In this document: in pieces, positions 40,172-48,129 of the stretch
Layout: each line of letters starts with the position of its first letter
Numbering within the stretch: the stretch's first letter is position 1
Origin: Microlunatus parietis
GTDB taxonomy: Bacteria; Actinomycetota; Actinomycetes; Propionibacteriales; Propionibacteriaceae
DNA length: 64,000 bases
Direction: 5' to 3'
Assembly (NCBI RefSeq): GCF_013407955.1
Contig: NZ_JACCBU010000001.1
Location: 992,001-1,056,000, forward strand
Notes under the pieces: model-generated
What the model was told of the DNA's origin: nothing
Database searches by the model: none
What the model saw: the letters and a program-made list of their open reading frames with translations, nothing else
Position numbers and translations under genes: made by a program

Positions 40172-41578
40172 TCAGCGGGCTTCACGGCGGTACTTGGTCA
40201 CCGACGAGTCCGCCGCGATCGCGTCCGCCTTCTTCTGAATCCGGGCCGCCCAGCCGTTCGCGTCGACGGCACCGGTGAGCAGCGCGCCGGTGGCGTTGTC
40301 GACCTCCTTCTGCAGCGCCTGGTACCAGGTGCCGAACATCCAGTAGCTGCCGACGTCGGCGCCGGCGGCTTCGATCATGGAACTCATCGACGTCATGGCG
40401 AACGAGATGTCGGCCCCGTCGGCGGCGCCCTTGACGATGCCGAGCGAGCGGGTTACCTCGATCCGGCGGCGGCTGGCCTCGACCGACAGCATCGCCCGCA
40501 GCAGCTCCATCCCGGCCCCGGGGTTCGGGGCGTCGGCGGCGACCAGCAGGTCACCGCCCGGTCCCCCGTTGCAGGCGGCGAACGGCAGCGCGTCGCCGGC
40601 ACCGAGGCCGGGAGCCGGCTTGGCGGTCATCTCCAGGTCCTTCGGCGCGATGTCGCCCAGTTCGTTCTCCAGCCAGGCTCCGCAGGGGATGAAGACGGCC
40701 TTGCCCTGCGCCCAGTACGTCTGCGCCTGGGTGTGGGTCAGCCCGGCCGTGCCGTCCAGGATGTAGCCGCGGGCGTGCAGCTCGCCGTACCGGGCGGCCG
40801 ACTCGACCAGCGCCTCCTGCTGCCAGGCGCCGGGTTCGAGGTTGTCCACGGCGAGCCCGATCTGCCGGCCGCCGGCCTTCTCGGCCGTGCCCATGATCGG
40901 CCCCCACATGTAGCCCGGATACTTGCCCTGGTACGTCCACGGCGCGAGCCCGGCCTGCTTGATCTCCGCGCACAGCGCGAGCATCGCGTCGAACGTCTCC
41001 GGATAGGTCCAGCCGTGCTCGGCCAGCAGCTTGCCGGAGCACCAGACCGCGTTCAGCCCGTAGCCCGACGGCACCGAGTAGCGCTTGCCGTCGTAGACGC
41101 CGACCTCGGCAACGCCCGGCAACAGGGTCTCCGCCACGGTCTTGCCCTCGGTGTCGTACGCGGGAGCCTCGAGGACCGGCCCGAGGTCGACCAGCCGGCC
41201 CTGCTTGACCAGGCCGGCCGTGTCCAGGCCGACGTTGCCGATCAGGTCCGGCGGCGTACCGTCGACGAACCGCGGCTGCAACTCCTTCGGCAGGTCCTGG
41301 CTGCTCTTGTACGTCACCTTCGAGTCCGGGAACCGGGCGTTGTAGAGGCGGGTCGGCACGTCGAACCAGTCGTGGCCGTAGCCGCCCTCGAAGTTGAAGA
41401 ATTCGACCGGCTTGTCGACGGCGACGCCGAACGGGTTGTCGGCGCTGGTCGGCCGCGGCGTGGTCGGGCCGGCCGAGCCGGTGCCGCCCATCGCGCAGCC
41501 GCCGAGCGCCAGCGTTCCCGTCACCGCCGTGCCGAGCATGGTGCGTCGCGACAGGCGACGCGGGACCGATCCGGACAT
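40172..41578 (-). CDS. ngcE: Sugar-binding lipoprotein, NgcE-like
   Basis: Extracellular solute-binding lipoprotein (468 residues) that captures sugar for the two permeases. A twin-arginine-type signal, RRLSRRTMLGTAV, leads to the lipobox LALGGC. Segments LQPRFVDGTPPDL, NLEPGAWQQEALV, HARGYILDGTAGLTHTQAQT and GKAVFIPCGAWLENE match the NgcE family of N-acetylglucosamine/diacetylchitobiose transporters. I choose the ATG at 41578, which has GAGGAG five bases upstream, rather than the ATG twelve codons earlier. The substrate is inferred from family. Confidence 0.83.
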   Translation of the reverse strand: MSGSVPRRLSRRTMLGTAVTGTLALGGCAMGGTGSAGPTTPRPTSADNPFGVAVDKPVEFFNFEGGYGHDWFDVPTRLYNARFPDSKVTYKSSQDLPKELQPRFVDGTPPDLIGNVGLDTAGLVKQGRLVDLGPVLEAPAYDTEGKTVAETLLPGVAEVGVYDGKRYSVPSGYGLNAVWCSGKLLAEHGWTYPETFDAMLALCAEIKQAGLAPWTYQGKYPGYMWGPIMGTAEKAGGRQIGLAVDNLEPGAWQQEALVESAARYGELHARGYILDGTAGLTHTQAQTYWAQGKAVFIPCGAWLENELGDIAPKDLEMTAKPAPGLGAGDALPFAACNGGPGGDLLVAADAPNPGAGMELLRAMLSVEASRRRIEVTRSLGIVKGAADGADISFAMTSMSSMIEAAGADVGSYWMFGTWYQALQKEVDNATGALLTGAVDANGWAARIQKKADAIAADSSVTKYRREAR

Positions 41579-41600
41579 GTCTGCTCCTCGACCGATCGGG

Positions 41601-41617
41601 CTGATGTTGATCATCAG
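41601..41617. promoter_or_regulatory. Candidate operator upstream of ngcE
   Basis: CTGATG-TTGAT-CATCAG, perfect 6-base arms with a 5-base centre, 22 bases before the ngcE start codon. It suits a repressor site. No DasR-type consensus is seen and no regulator adjoins. Confidence 0.35.
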
Positions 41618-41800
41618 TCGATGCGCCGAACGGTATCCCCGCCGGACTGGGATCGGAGCGGGCCGGAGGCACTGACACTAGACCTGCGGGACGAGTTGAT
41701 GATCATGGTCCGGTCGAGCCGGGCGGAGGATCCTCTTGTCCGCCGTACGTTCCCGCCGCTGGCCCGCCCGGCGTCGCCCGGGCGGAGTCCGCGAAGTGGT

Positions 41801-42511
41801 CTACCGGGGTTGGGTCACGGCCTGCGGTTGGGCCGCCGGCCGCGGGTTGCGTTCGAGCCGCCACCAGGCCACGAAACCGGCCAGGCAGAAGCCGCCGTAG
41901 ATCAGGTACATGATCGCCGACGGGTAGAAGCCGGCCGACAGCAGCAGCGGCACCCCGACCGCGTCCACCGCGATCCAGATCAGCCAGAACTCGACCCAGC
42001 CGCGGGCCATTCCGTAGGTGGCGAGGATCGAGCCGGTGAGGATCCAGGCGTCCGCCGCCGGACCCCAGGAGCCGAGGGCGGACAGGGCGAAGTAGAAGAC
42101 GACCCACAAGATCACCGCGGCGACCGCCAGTTGCAGCCGGCCCCGCCAGCCGGCCCAGCGCGGCTGCACGCCCGCCTTGTCGTCCTCGTCGGCGTGGGCC
42201 TTGCGGTAGCCGTACCAGCGGATCCAGCCGTAGACGCTCACCGCGAAGAAGAAGATCTGCCGGCCGGCCTGGCCCCAGAGATCGAGGTCCTGCGGCGTGT
42301 GGAAGACGCCGCCGAGGAAGACCGTGAACAGCAGGATGTTGCCGATGATCCCGATCGGCCACGCGGCGACCCGGCGCTGCATGCCGAGGATCGCGCTGGC
42401 CAGCCCGAACCCGTTGCCGATGATCTCCCGCCACAGGATGCCGGGGCCGATGTCGAGCTTGGCATTCAGGAAGCCAAGCAGCAGTTCCGAGAATCCCACT
42501 GACCTCTCCAC
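41801..42511 (-). CDS. ribM: Riboflavin transporter, RibM/PnuC family
   Basis: Membrane protein of 236 residues with about seven helices, PnuC fold: WREIIGNGFGLASAILGMQRRVAAWPIGIIGN near the start and YGWIRW, WVEFWLIWIAVDAVGVPLLL later. PnuC members carry vitamins by facilitated diffusion. The FMN riboswitch directly upstream identifies this one as the riboflavin type (RibM/PnuX) rather than nicotinamide riboside. Two GTG starts are possible, 42511 and 42499; the second has GGAGAGG close upstream. No rib biosynthesis genes adjoin it. Confidence 0.85.
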   Translation of the reverse strand: MERSVGFSELLLGFLNAKLDIGPGILWREIIGNGFGLASAILGMQRRVAAWPIGIIGNILLFTVFLGGVFHTPQDLDLWGQAGRQIFFFAVSVYGWIRWYGYRKAHADEDDKAGVQPRWAGWRGRLQLAVAAVILWVVFYFALSALGSWGPAADAWILTGSILATYGMARGWVEFWLIWIAVDAVGVPLLLSAGFYPSAIMYLIYGGFCLAGFVAWWRLERNPRPAAQPQAVTQPR

Positions 42512-42552
42512 TCTCCGGGCGCATGCAGACCGGGGTGGACGGGGTGCATGGT

Positions 42553-42569
42553 CGCGCCAGGTCGGCGCG
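42553..42569 (-). promoter_or_regulatory. Hairpin in the ribM expression platform
   Basis: CGCGCC-AGGTC-GGCGCG, perfect 6-base arms, between the FMN aptamer and the start codon. It may be part of the switching structure. No U-tract follows, so control of translation rather than termination is more likely. Confidence 0.4.
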
Positions 42570-42582
42570 TGCCACGACCCCC

Positions 42583-42702
42583 GCGGTTCCTCCCATCCGG
42601 ACTTTCACCGTCGGTCGTGGAGTTTCACCACATCAACCGGCCCTCAGGCCGGGTCGCGGACTGTCACCGCCGGTTCGGACTTGCACCGACCCCGGAACAC
42701 GC
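42583..42702 (-). promoter_or_regulatory. FMN riboswitch (RFN element)
   Basis: The minus strand carries all the conserved RFN blocks in order: GGGGTCGGTGCAAGTCCGAA, CCGGCGGTGACAGTCCGCGA, a GGCC-TGAG-GGCC stem, GTGGTGAAACTCCAC, and CCGACGGTGAAAGTCCGGAT followed by GGGAGG. FMN binding normally turns expression off. It precedes ribM by about 70 bases, so riboflavin uptake should be shut down when FMN is plentiful. Confidence 0.95.
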
Positions 42703-42758
42703 GCGAGCTGAACGAACTCGTCACCACATCCTCCCACCCCCTATTCCCTTCCCCCATT

Positions 42759-42823
42759 CCGCCGACCGGTCACAAAAGCAGCTGTTTCTGCGGCGTGTCG
42801 CTGCAGGAGTGACTGGTCGGCGG
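42759..42823 (+). repeat. Post-stop structured repeat, copy C (orphan, inverted to copy D)
   Basis: Arms CCGCCGACCGGTCA and TGACTGGTCGGCGG pair over 14 bases (one G-U pair on the plus strand) around a 37-base interior. The interior shares CAAAAGCAG and GCGGCGTGTCGCTGCAG with the other copies. Unlike the other three it follows no recognisable gene end. It lies head to head with copy D, about 440 bases away. Confidence 0.85.
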
Positions 42824-43262
42824 AAGAAGACGCCGGTGCGCGGAGGTGGAGGTCGCGGTCGTCGTCGCCCCGGAAGGCCGCTCCGGAGGGGCCCGAGGCA
42901 ACGGACGGGCGGCACCCGTCGGGCCGGGCGCCGAGCTGACCGAGCCCCGGGGCATGTTCCTGGCTGGACGAAGTGGCGACCCCGGGCCACTGCCCGTCCG
43001 CATCCGCGACCGTTGCCCGCACCCGCGACCGTTGCAGCAGTCGCGGATCGGAGCAACGGTCGCAGATCGGAGGTACGGCCGCGACCCAGTCCACCGCCCG
43101 GTCACGTCGCACCACCCCCGCCGCGAAGTCCGCGACCGTTACACCCATCAGCGACCGTTGCAACGGTCGCGGTTCGAAGGAACGGTCGCGGATCGATGGA
43201 GGTCGCGGTCGCCCACTCGCCCTCGGCGATCGAACTGCTCACCCCGATCGAACTGCCCCCGA
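42824..43262. repeat. Non-coding block with duplicated GCGACCGTT palindrome arrays
   Basis: This gap of about 440 bases holds seven exact copies of GCGACCGTT or its complement at 43006, 43025, 43055, 43132, 43151, 43162 and 43181. They form two arrays with the same order (forward, forward, reverse, reverse; sites 19 bases apart), offset by 126 bases; the first array has one decayed site at 43036. The second array contains a perfect 20-base palindrome (43151-43170). TGGAGGTCGCGGTCG is also repeated directly at 42847 and 43197. Open frames across the block look like artefacts. Confidence 0.75.
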
Positions 43263-43325
43263 TCGACCGGTCACCTCTGCAGCGACACGCCGCAGAAACG
43301 GCTGCTTTTGTGACCGGTCGGCGGG
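43263..43325 (-). repeat. Post-stop structured repeat, copy D (behind mshC)
   Basis: Arms CGACCGGTCA and TGACCGGTCG (plus one T-G pair) surround a 37-base interior that is closest to copy C. On the mshC strand the element begins within five bases of the TAA stop. It is inverted relative to copy C. Confidence 0.85.
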
Positions 43326-43328
43326 TCT

Positions 43329-44570
43329 TTAGGAGAGGCGGATGCCGAGGAGGGCGTCGGTGGCGCTGGCGATCAGGGCGGGGCCTTCGGCGTCGTCGCC
43401 GTCGATGGTGAGGGAGGCGCCGGCCCAGGCGTCGATGGCGGCCACGGCGGCCGGGGCGTCGAGGTCGTTGCGGAGGGCCTCGCGGACCTTGGCCAGGGTC
43501 TCGGCGGCGCCGACTCCGGCATCCCGACGGACGGCCTCGCGCCACTGGTCCAGTCGCTCGGTGGCCTCGGTGAGCAGGTCGGGGGTCCAGGACCAGTCGG
43601 CCCGGTAGTGCTGGGAGAGCAGGGCCAGCCGGATCGCCATCGGGTCGGCGCCCTGACCGCGGAGCCGGGAGACCAGTTCGAGGTTGCCCTTGGACTTGGA
43701 CATCTTCTCGCCGTTCAGGGCGACCATCCCGCTGTGCACGTACGCCTTCGCGAACTCGCGCCCGGTCGCCACCCGGCCCTCGGCCGCGCACATCTCGTGG
43801 TGCGGGAAGATCAGGTCGCGGCCGCCGCCCTGCACGTCGAACTCCGGACCGAGGTAGCGCAGCGCGATCGCGGTGCACTCGATGTGCCAGCCCGGCCGGC
43901 CGGCACCGAGCACGGACTCCCAGCTCGGCTCGCCGTCGCGGGCCAGCCGCCAGACCAGGCAGTCCAGCGGGTCCTTCTTGCCGGCCCGGTCCGGATCGCC
44001 GCCGTTCTCGGCGAAGATCGCGACCGCCTCGGCGCCGAGCTTGGACAGGCTGCCGAAGCGGCCGTCGGCGGCCCGGGCGAAATACAGGTCCGGATACTCG
44101 GGATCGGCGACCGGATAGATCGCGCCGTCGATCTCGCGCAGCTTCTCGATCAAGGCGACGACCTCGTCGATCGACTCGACGGCGCCGACCAGGTGGTCCG
44201 GCGGCAGCACGTTGAGCGCGGCCAGGTCGGTCCGGAACAGCTCGGTCTGTTCCTCGGCCAGGTCGGCCCAGTCGACGCCGGTCTGCTCGGCCCGTTCCAG
44301 CAGCGGGTCGTCGACGTCGGTGACGTTCTGTACGTACGCGACCTCGAGGCCGGCGTCTCGCCAGGACCGGTTCAGCAGGTCGAACGCCACATAGGTGTTC
44401 GCGTGCCCGAGGTGCGTCGCGTCGTACGGCGTGATGCCGCACACGTACATCCGGGCCGTTCCGGAGGTCGGACCGACGGGGACGACGGCCCCGCTGGAGG
44501 TGTCGTACACCGAGACCGTTCCGTCCGATCCCGGCAGGCGGGAGATCCCCGGAGCGCGCCATGCCTGCAT
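43329..44570 (-). CDS. mshC: Mycothiol ligase (cysteine--GlcN-Ins ligase)
   Basis: Joins cysteine to GlcN-inositol in mycothiol synthesis, the main thiol of actinobacteria. 413 residues, the usual length. It resembles cysteinyl-tRNA synthetase but starts MQAWRAP, as MshC proteins do, and lacks the C-terminal tRNA-binding part. Zinc and ATP motifs: [16 protein letters not shown] (HIGH type) and EKMSKSKGN. In many actinobacteria it neighbours the SCO1664, DUF3090, phosphatase and uppP genes, all found within the next 9 kb here. Repeat copy D follows its stop. Confidence 0.95.
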   Translation of the reverse strand: MQAWRAPGISRLPGSDGTVSVYDTSSGAVVPVGPTSGTARMYVCGITPYDATHLGHANTYVAFDLLNRSWRDAGLEVAYVQNVTDVDDPLLERAEQTGVDWADLAEEQTELFRTDLAALNVLPPDHLVGAVESIDEVVALIEKLREIDGAIYPVADPEYPDLYFARAADGRFGSLSKLGAEAVAIFAENGGDPDRAGKKDPLDCLVWRLARDGEPSWESVLGAGRPGWHIECTAIALRYLGPEFDVQGGGRDLIFPHHEMCAAEGRVATGREFAKAYVHSGMVALNGEKMSKSKGNLELVSRLRGQGADPMAIRLALLSQHYRADWSWTPDLLTEATERLDQWREAVRRDAGVGAAETLAKVREALRNDLDAPAAVAAIDAWAGASLTIDGDDAEGPALIASATDALLGIRLS

Positions 44571-44583
44571 GCGCCAACCCTAA

Positions 44584-45537
44584 TCAGCGGGGCCGCCGGC
44601 CACGCGTGTGGGTCTCGTCGCGCAGCCGGGCGACCTCCTGCAGGGCTTCGCTGAGGGCCAGCACAGCGGGCGCTCGTTGCCCGCGCATGATCGCAGCCTG
44701 GATGTGTCGGACCGGTCCGCCCTGGAGCGGCACGCTGCTGATCTTGGCGGGGTCGAGGATCACGTTGAGCCGATGCGCGACGCTGACCCCGCGGCCGGCG
44801 GCGACGAAGGCCTGCGCCTCGACCGGTTCGTCGCCGTGACCCGCGTGCACGATCTCCGGTCGGATTCCGGCCCGGGTCAGCACGTGGTCGACCAGGGCGG
44901 CGGCCGAGCCGTGGTGGGCGCGGATCCAGGTGTCGGCTCTGAGGTCCTTGGGCTTGACCGCGCCGGCCTCGGCCAGCGGATGCGCGCTGGGCAGCAGCGC
45001 GCACGGCGGGTCGTCGAAGAGCGGGATCAGTTCGATGCCGTCGGGCGGCGGCGGGTCGGGCCGGAAGGAGTGCTCGAACACGATCGCGAGGTCCAGCTCG
45101 TTCGCGGCGAGCCGGCGGAATGCGGCCGCGCGGTCCACCAGCTCGTCCTTGATCACGTCCCGCTGGAGCCGGAACAGGTCCGGGTGTCTGGCCTCGAGCG
45201 CGACGGCCGCCTCCGCGGACAGATAGATCAAGGCCGTGAAGAACGACCCGAGCCGGACTTGCCCGGCTCGCAGTCCGGTCAGGTCGGCCAGCTGTGCTTC
45301 GGCCAGGGCGAGCCGGCCGATGATCACTTCGGCGTGGTCGGTGAGTAACCGGCCGGCTTCGGTGGCGTACACCCCGCGTTGCGTTCGGCGCACCAGCTGG
45401 GTGCCGACCTGCCGTTCCAGCAGGGAGACCTGTCGTGACACCGCGGGCTGGGTGAGGTTCAGCGCGGCGGCAGCGGAGGAGAAGGAACCGTGCGCCAGGA
45501 CCGCCCGGAGGGTGACCAGCTTCGCGACATCCAGCAT
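44584..45537 (-). CDS. LysR-family transcriptional regulator
   Basis: 317 residues. The N-terminal winged helix (about residues 5-65) contains SFSSAAAALNLTQPAVSRQV, and a periplasmic-binding-like effector domain follows. It is divergent from an MFS transporter gene with only 70 bases between, and a strong inverted repeat lies in that gap, so it very likely controls the transporter and itself. It ends 13 bases from the mshC start and separates mshC from its usual neighbours. The effector is unknown. Confidence 0.88.
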   Translation of the reverse strand: MLDVAKLVTLRAVLAHGSFSSAAAALNLTQPAVSRQVSLLERQVGTQLVRRTQRGVYATEAGRLLTDHAEVIIGRLALAEAQLADLTGLRAGQVRLGSFFTALIYLSAEAAVALEARHPDLFRLQRDVIKDELVDRAAAFRRLAANELDLAIVFEHSFRPDPPPPDGIELIPLFDDPPCALLPSAHPLAEAGAVKPKDLRADTWIRAHHGSAAALVDHVLTRAGIRPEIVHAGHGDEPVEAQAFVAAGRGVSVAHRLNVILDPAKISSVPLQGGPVRHIQAAIMRGQRAPAVLALSEALQEVARLRDETHTRGRRPR

Positions 45538-45562
45538 GCAGAGAGTTTAGGACTCCGATGCC

Positions 45563-45581
45563 TGATCATCATGAATGATCA
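45563..45581. promoter_or_regulatory. Predicted LysR-type operator
   Basis: TGATCAT-CATGA-ATGATCA: perfect 7-base arms, 19 bases in all, midway between the divergent LysR and MFS genes. It agrees with the T-N11-A pattern of LysR boxes. Confidence 0.65.
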
Positions 45582-45607
45582 TGATGGATGCGGGTACGTG
45601 AGCCGCC

Positions 45608-46765
45608 ATGACCGTGATCGCTGAGCCTTCCGCTCGGGCCGCGACCGGCCTGATGTTCTTCCTGGCGGGCTGGTGCTACGCCGCCTGGGCGACCCGAATT
45701 CCGGCGATCAAGGACGAGCTCGACCTGTCCGACGGGCAGCTCGGCCTGGCGATTCTCGGCCTCGAGGCCGGGGCGATCGTCGGACTCCCGAGCGGCGGAG
45801 CCCTGGTGGCCAGGGCGGGCAGCCGGCTGGCGCTGCGGATCGGGTTCGTGATCTTTCCGGTCGCGCTGGTCGCGGTCGCGTTCGCGCCGGGGATCGTCGC
45901 GCTGGCCGGCTGCCTGGCGCTGATGGCGGCCGCCAACAGCGTGGTCGATGTGGCGGTGAACGCTCAGGGTGTCGAGCTCGAGCACCGGTGCGGCCGGTCG
46001 ATCCTGTCGGGGCTCCATGCCGGGCATCCGCTCGGTCTGGTGGCGGGTGGTCTGGCCGGGGCGGCCGCGACCGCGGCCGAGTTGCCGGTGGCGACCCACT
46101 TCGCCATCGCCGCGCTCATCGCCGGCCTGGCCTCACTCGTCGCCTGCCACTGGCTCGTCGCCGATCCCGGGCAGCGATCCCAGCCGGTGTTCGCCCGCCC
46201 CAGCCGCCGGCTGCTCCTGCTGGGCTTGATCGCGTTCTGCGCGTTCCTGCTCGACGGCGCGGCGTACAACTGGACCGCGGTCCACCTGGCCGGCGAACGC
46301 GGCGCGCCCGAGTGGCTCGCCGCGACCGCCTTCACGCTGTTCGCCATCACCCTGGCCGTCGGCCGCCTGTTCGGTGACCGGCTGGTGACCCGCTTCGGGC
46401 GGGTCCGCGTCATCCAGGGATGCGGTGTCGTCGCGGCGGCCGGGAGCCTGCTCGCGATCCTGGCACCGACGACCTCCGCCACCTTGATCGGCTGGGCCGT
46501 GTTCGGGCTGGGGCTCGCCCCACTGGCCCCGACGGTGATCGGTGCCGCGCGAGGCGTCTCCCGCGCCGCTCCCGGTGTCGCGATCGCGGCGGTGACCATG
46601 ATCGGCTATCTCGGTTCCTTCACCGGACCACCGGTCATCGGTGCGCTGGCCGAGGTCAGCAGCCTCTCCGCGGCCCTCGGTCTGCTGGTGATCATCAGCG
46701 CCGTCACGGTCGTACTGGCCCGGCCGGGACTGAGTCAGAAGGGCGGCCAGGGCACGGTGCGGTGA
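45608..46765 (+). CDS. MFS transporter (YbjJ-like)
   Basis: Major facilitator, 385 residues with about twelve helices. The loop between helices 2 and 3 reads GGALVARAGSRLALR and the family feature NSVVDVAVNAQGVELE is seen near residue 118. No substrate can be assigned. It is divergent from, and probably regulated by, the LysR protein. Its last 31 bases overlap the end of the convergent SCO1664-family gene. Confidence 0.82.
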   Translation: MTVIAEPSARAATGLMFFLAGWCYAAWATRIPAIKDELDLSDGQLGLAILGLEAGAIVGLPSGGALVARAGSRLALRIGFVIFPVALVAVAFAPGIVALAGCLALMAAANSVVDVAVNAQGVELEHRCGRSILSGLHAGHPLGLVAGGLAGAAATAAELPVATHFAIAALIAGLASLVACHWLVADPGQRSQPVFARPSRRLLLLGLIAFCAFLLDGAAYNWTAVHLAGERGAPEWLAATAFTLFAITLAVGRLFGDRLVTRFGRVRVIQGCGVVAAAGSLLAILAPTTSATLIGWAVFGLGLAPLAPTVIGAARGVSRAAPGVAIAAVTMIGYLGSFTGPPVIGALAEVSSLSAALGLLVIISAVTVVLARPGLSQKGGQGTVR

Positions 46766-47520
46766 TCATCGGCGCGCGGCCGCGGGAAGTGCCGGGTCGT
46801 GAGCAGCCGGCCGGCCCGGCGCAGGAACGCCTCCACCTCGTCCTCGGCCAGCAGCTTGCGCAGCACCGGCGGCGCCTCCGATGCGGCCCGCTCGACGCAG
46901 GCCAGTTCGGCCTCGCTGAGCTCAGTACCGGCCCAGCCCCAGAGCAGCGTGCGCAGCTTCGGCTCGCTGTGGAAGCTGATCCCGTGATCGACACCGAAGA
47001 CGCCGGCCCCGCTGTTCAGGATGTGGCCGCCCTTCCGGTCGGCGTTGTTGATCAAGGCGTCCAGGACGGCCATCAGCCGGAGTTGATCATGGTCGGCGTG
47101 GATCACCGCGACCGGGGTCTCGTCGACCCCGTACCCCTCGACGCAGGTGAACCAGCCCTCCCGCGGCATGGTCTCGGCCGGGACCAGGTCGATCAGTTCC
47201 TCGGCGTCGTCCTCGACGTCCACCCAGGCCTGCAGGGAGCCCGGCCCGAGCGGCCCGTCGACCAGGACGGTCACCGGCACCAGGTCGAAGCCGCCGGCCC
47301 GGGACACCTCGTAGGCGGCGACCTCGCGGAGCGCCAGCGTGCCGTCCGGGAAGTCCCAGAGCGGGCGCTCGCCCTTGATCGGCTTGTAGACGCAGTCGAT
47401 CCCGAGCTTCGTGTCGGGGTCGGTCAGCGTGGCCAGCAGTGTGACGTTGGAGGCCTGCAGCAGTCGCCCGGTGATCTCCAGCTCGCCAGTGTCCAGGCGA
47501 GCTTCCAGGGCAGGGTGCAC
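46735..47520 (-). CDS. SCO1664-family protein (PI3/PI4-kinase-like fold)
   Basis: 261 residues from the GTG at 47520, five bases after the DUF3090 stop; the open frame is longer but upstream residues do not fit. Features of this actinobacterial family: IDCVYKPIKGERPLWDFPDGTL near the start, MAVLDALINNADRKGGHIL and VFGVDHGISFH, which recall kinase catalytic and metal loops. Biochemical function is not established. It is the third gene of a tight phosphatase-DUF3090-SCO1664 unit. Confidence 0.85.
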   Translation of the reverse strand: MHPALEARLDTGELEITGRLLQASNVTLLATLTDPDTKLGIDCVYKPIKGERPLWDFPDGTLALREVAAYEVSRAGGFDLVPVTVLVDGPLGPGSLQAWVDVEDDAEELIDLVPAETMPREGWFTCVEGYGVDETPVAVIHADHDQLRLMAVLDALINNADRKGGHILNSGAGVFGVDHGISFHSEPKLRTLLWGWAGTELSEAELACVERAASEAPPVLRKLLAEDEVEAFLRRAGRLLTTRHFPRPRADDHRTVPWPPF

Positions 47521-47525
47521 CGGCG

Positions 47526-48119
47526 TCAGTTGAACAGCGGGCGCCGGTAGCCGTTGGCCCGCGGGCACACGTGGCCCTCGGGGTCGATCGGCTGCAGACA
47601 GAACGGGCAGGCGGGGCGGCCGGCGTTGACCAGCGCCTGGGACCGGGCCACGAACTCGCGGGCGTACGCGGCCGTGATCCGGACCACGAACACCTCGTCG
47701 GCCTCCTCCTCGGGCGACAGCTCCTGCTCCGGCTCGGCGGGAGTTTCCTCCTCGCTGTCCTCGGCCGTCTCGACGTTGGAGAACATCTCGATGACGATCC
47801 GGTCGATGTTCGGGTCCCAGGCGATCGTCATGGTGCCGACCCGAAACTCCTCGGTGATCGGCGCGTCCAGCGGTTGGGTGTCCCGGGGCGCCGGGGCCGG
47901 CGGCGGTACGTCGACCTCGCCGCCGCTGCGCCGGACCACCTCGTTGAGGATCTTGTCCAGGTGCTCGGCCAGCACGGAGACCTGCTGCTTCTCGCACACC
48001 ACGCTGGTGATCCGGTTGCCCTCCCGGGCCTGCAGGAAGAAGGTTCGCTCCCCTGGCTGCCCGACGGTGCCGGCGACGAACCTGTCCGGCGCGTCGAAGC
48101 GGTGAACCAATATCGCCAT
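47526..48119 (-). CDS. DUF3090-family protein
   Basis: 197 residues. The N-terminus MAILVHRFDAPDRFVAGTVG and the C-terminal CPFCLQPIDPEGHVCPRANG, a four-cysteine/histidine zinc-knuckle-like segment, are typical of DUF3090. A Glu-rich linker sits at about residues 120-140. It is conserved with SCO1664 and the phosphatase in actinobacteria. Function unknown. Confidence 0.88.
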   Translation of the reverse strand: MAILVHRFDAPDRFVAGTVGQPGERTFFLQAREGNRITSVVCEKQQVSVLAEHLDKILNEVVRRSGGEVDVPPPAPAPRDTQPLDAPITEEFRVGTMTIAWDPNIDRIVIEMFSNVETAEDSEEETPAEPEQELSPEEEADEVFVVRITAAYAREFVARSQALVNAGRPACPFCLQPIDPEGHVCPRANGYRRPLFN

Positions 48120-48129
48120 GACGTCCAGC

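Noticed and set aside
43006-43189. CRISPR array from the recurring GCGACCGTT sites
   Set aside because: Repeats are 9-11 bases, occur in both orientations and are separated by only 10 bases or less; no cas genes.
42548-43411. 287-residue plus-strand frame across riboswitch and repeats
   Set aside because: It runs through the FMN aptamer and both repeat copies, is almost all Arg/Pro/Gly and ends inside mshC.
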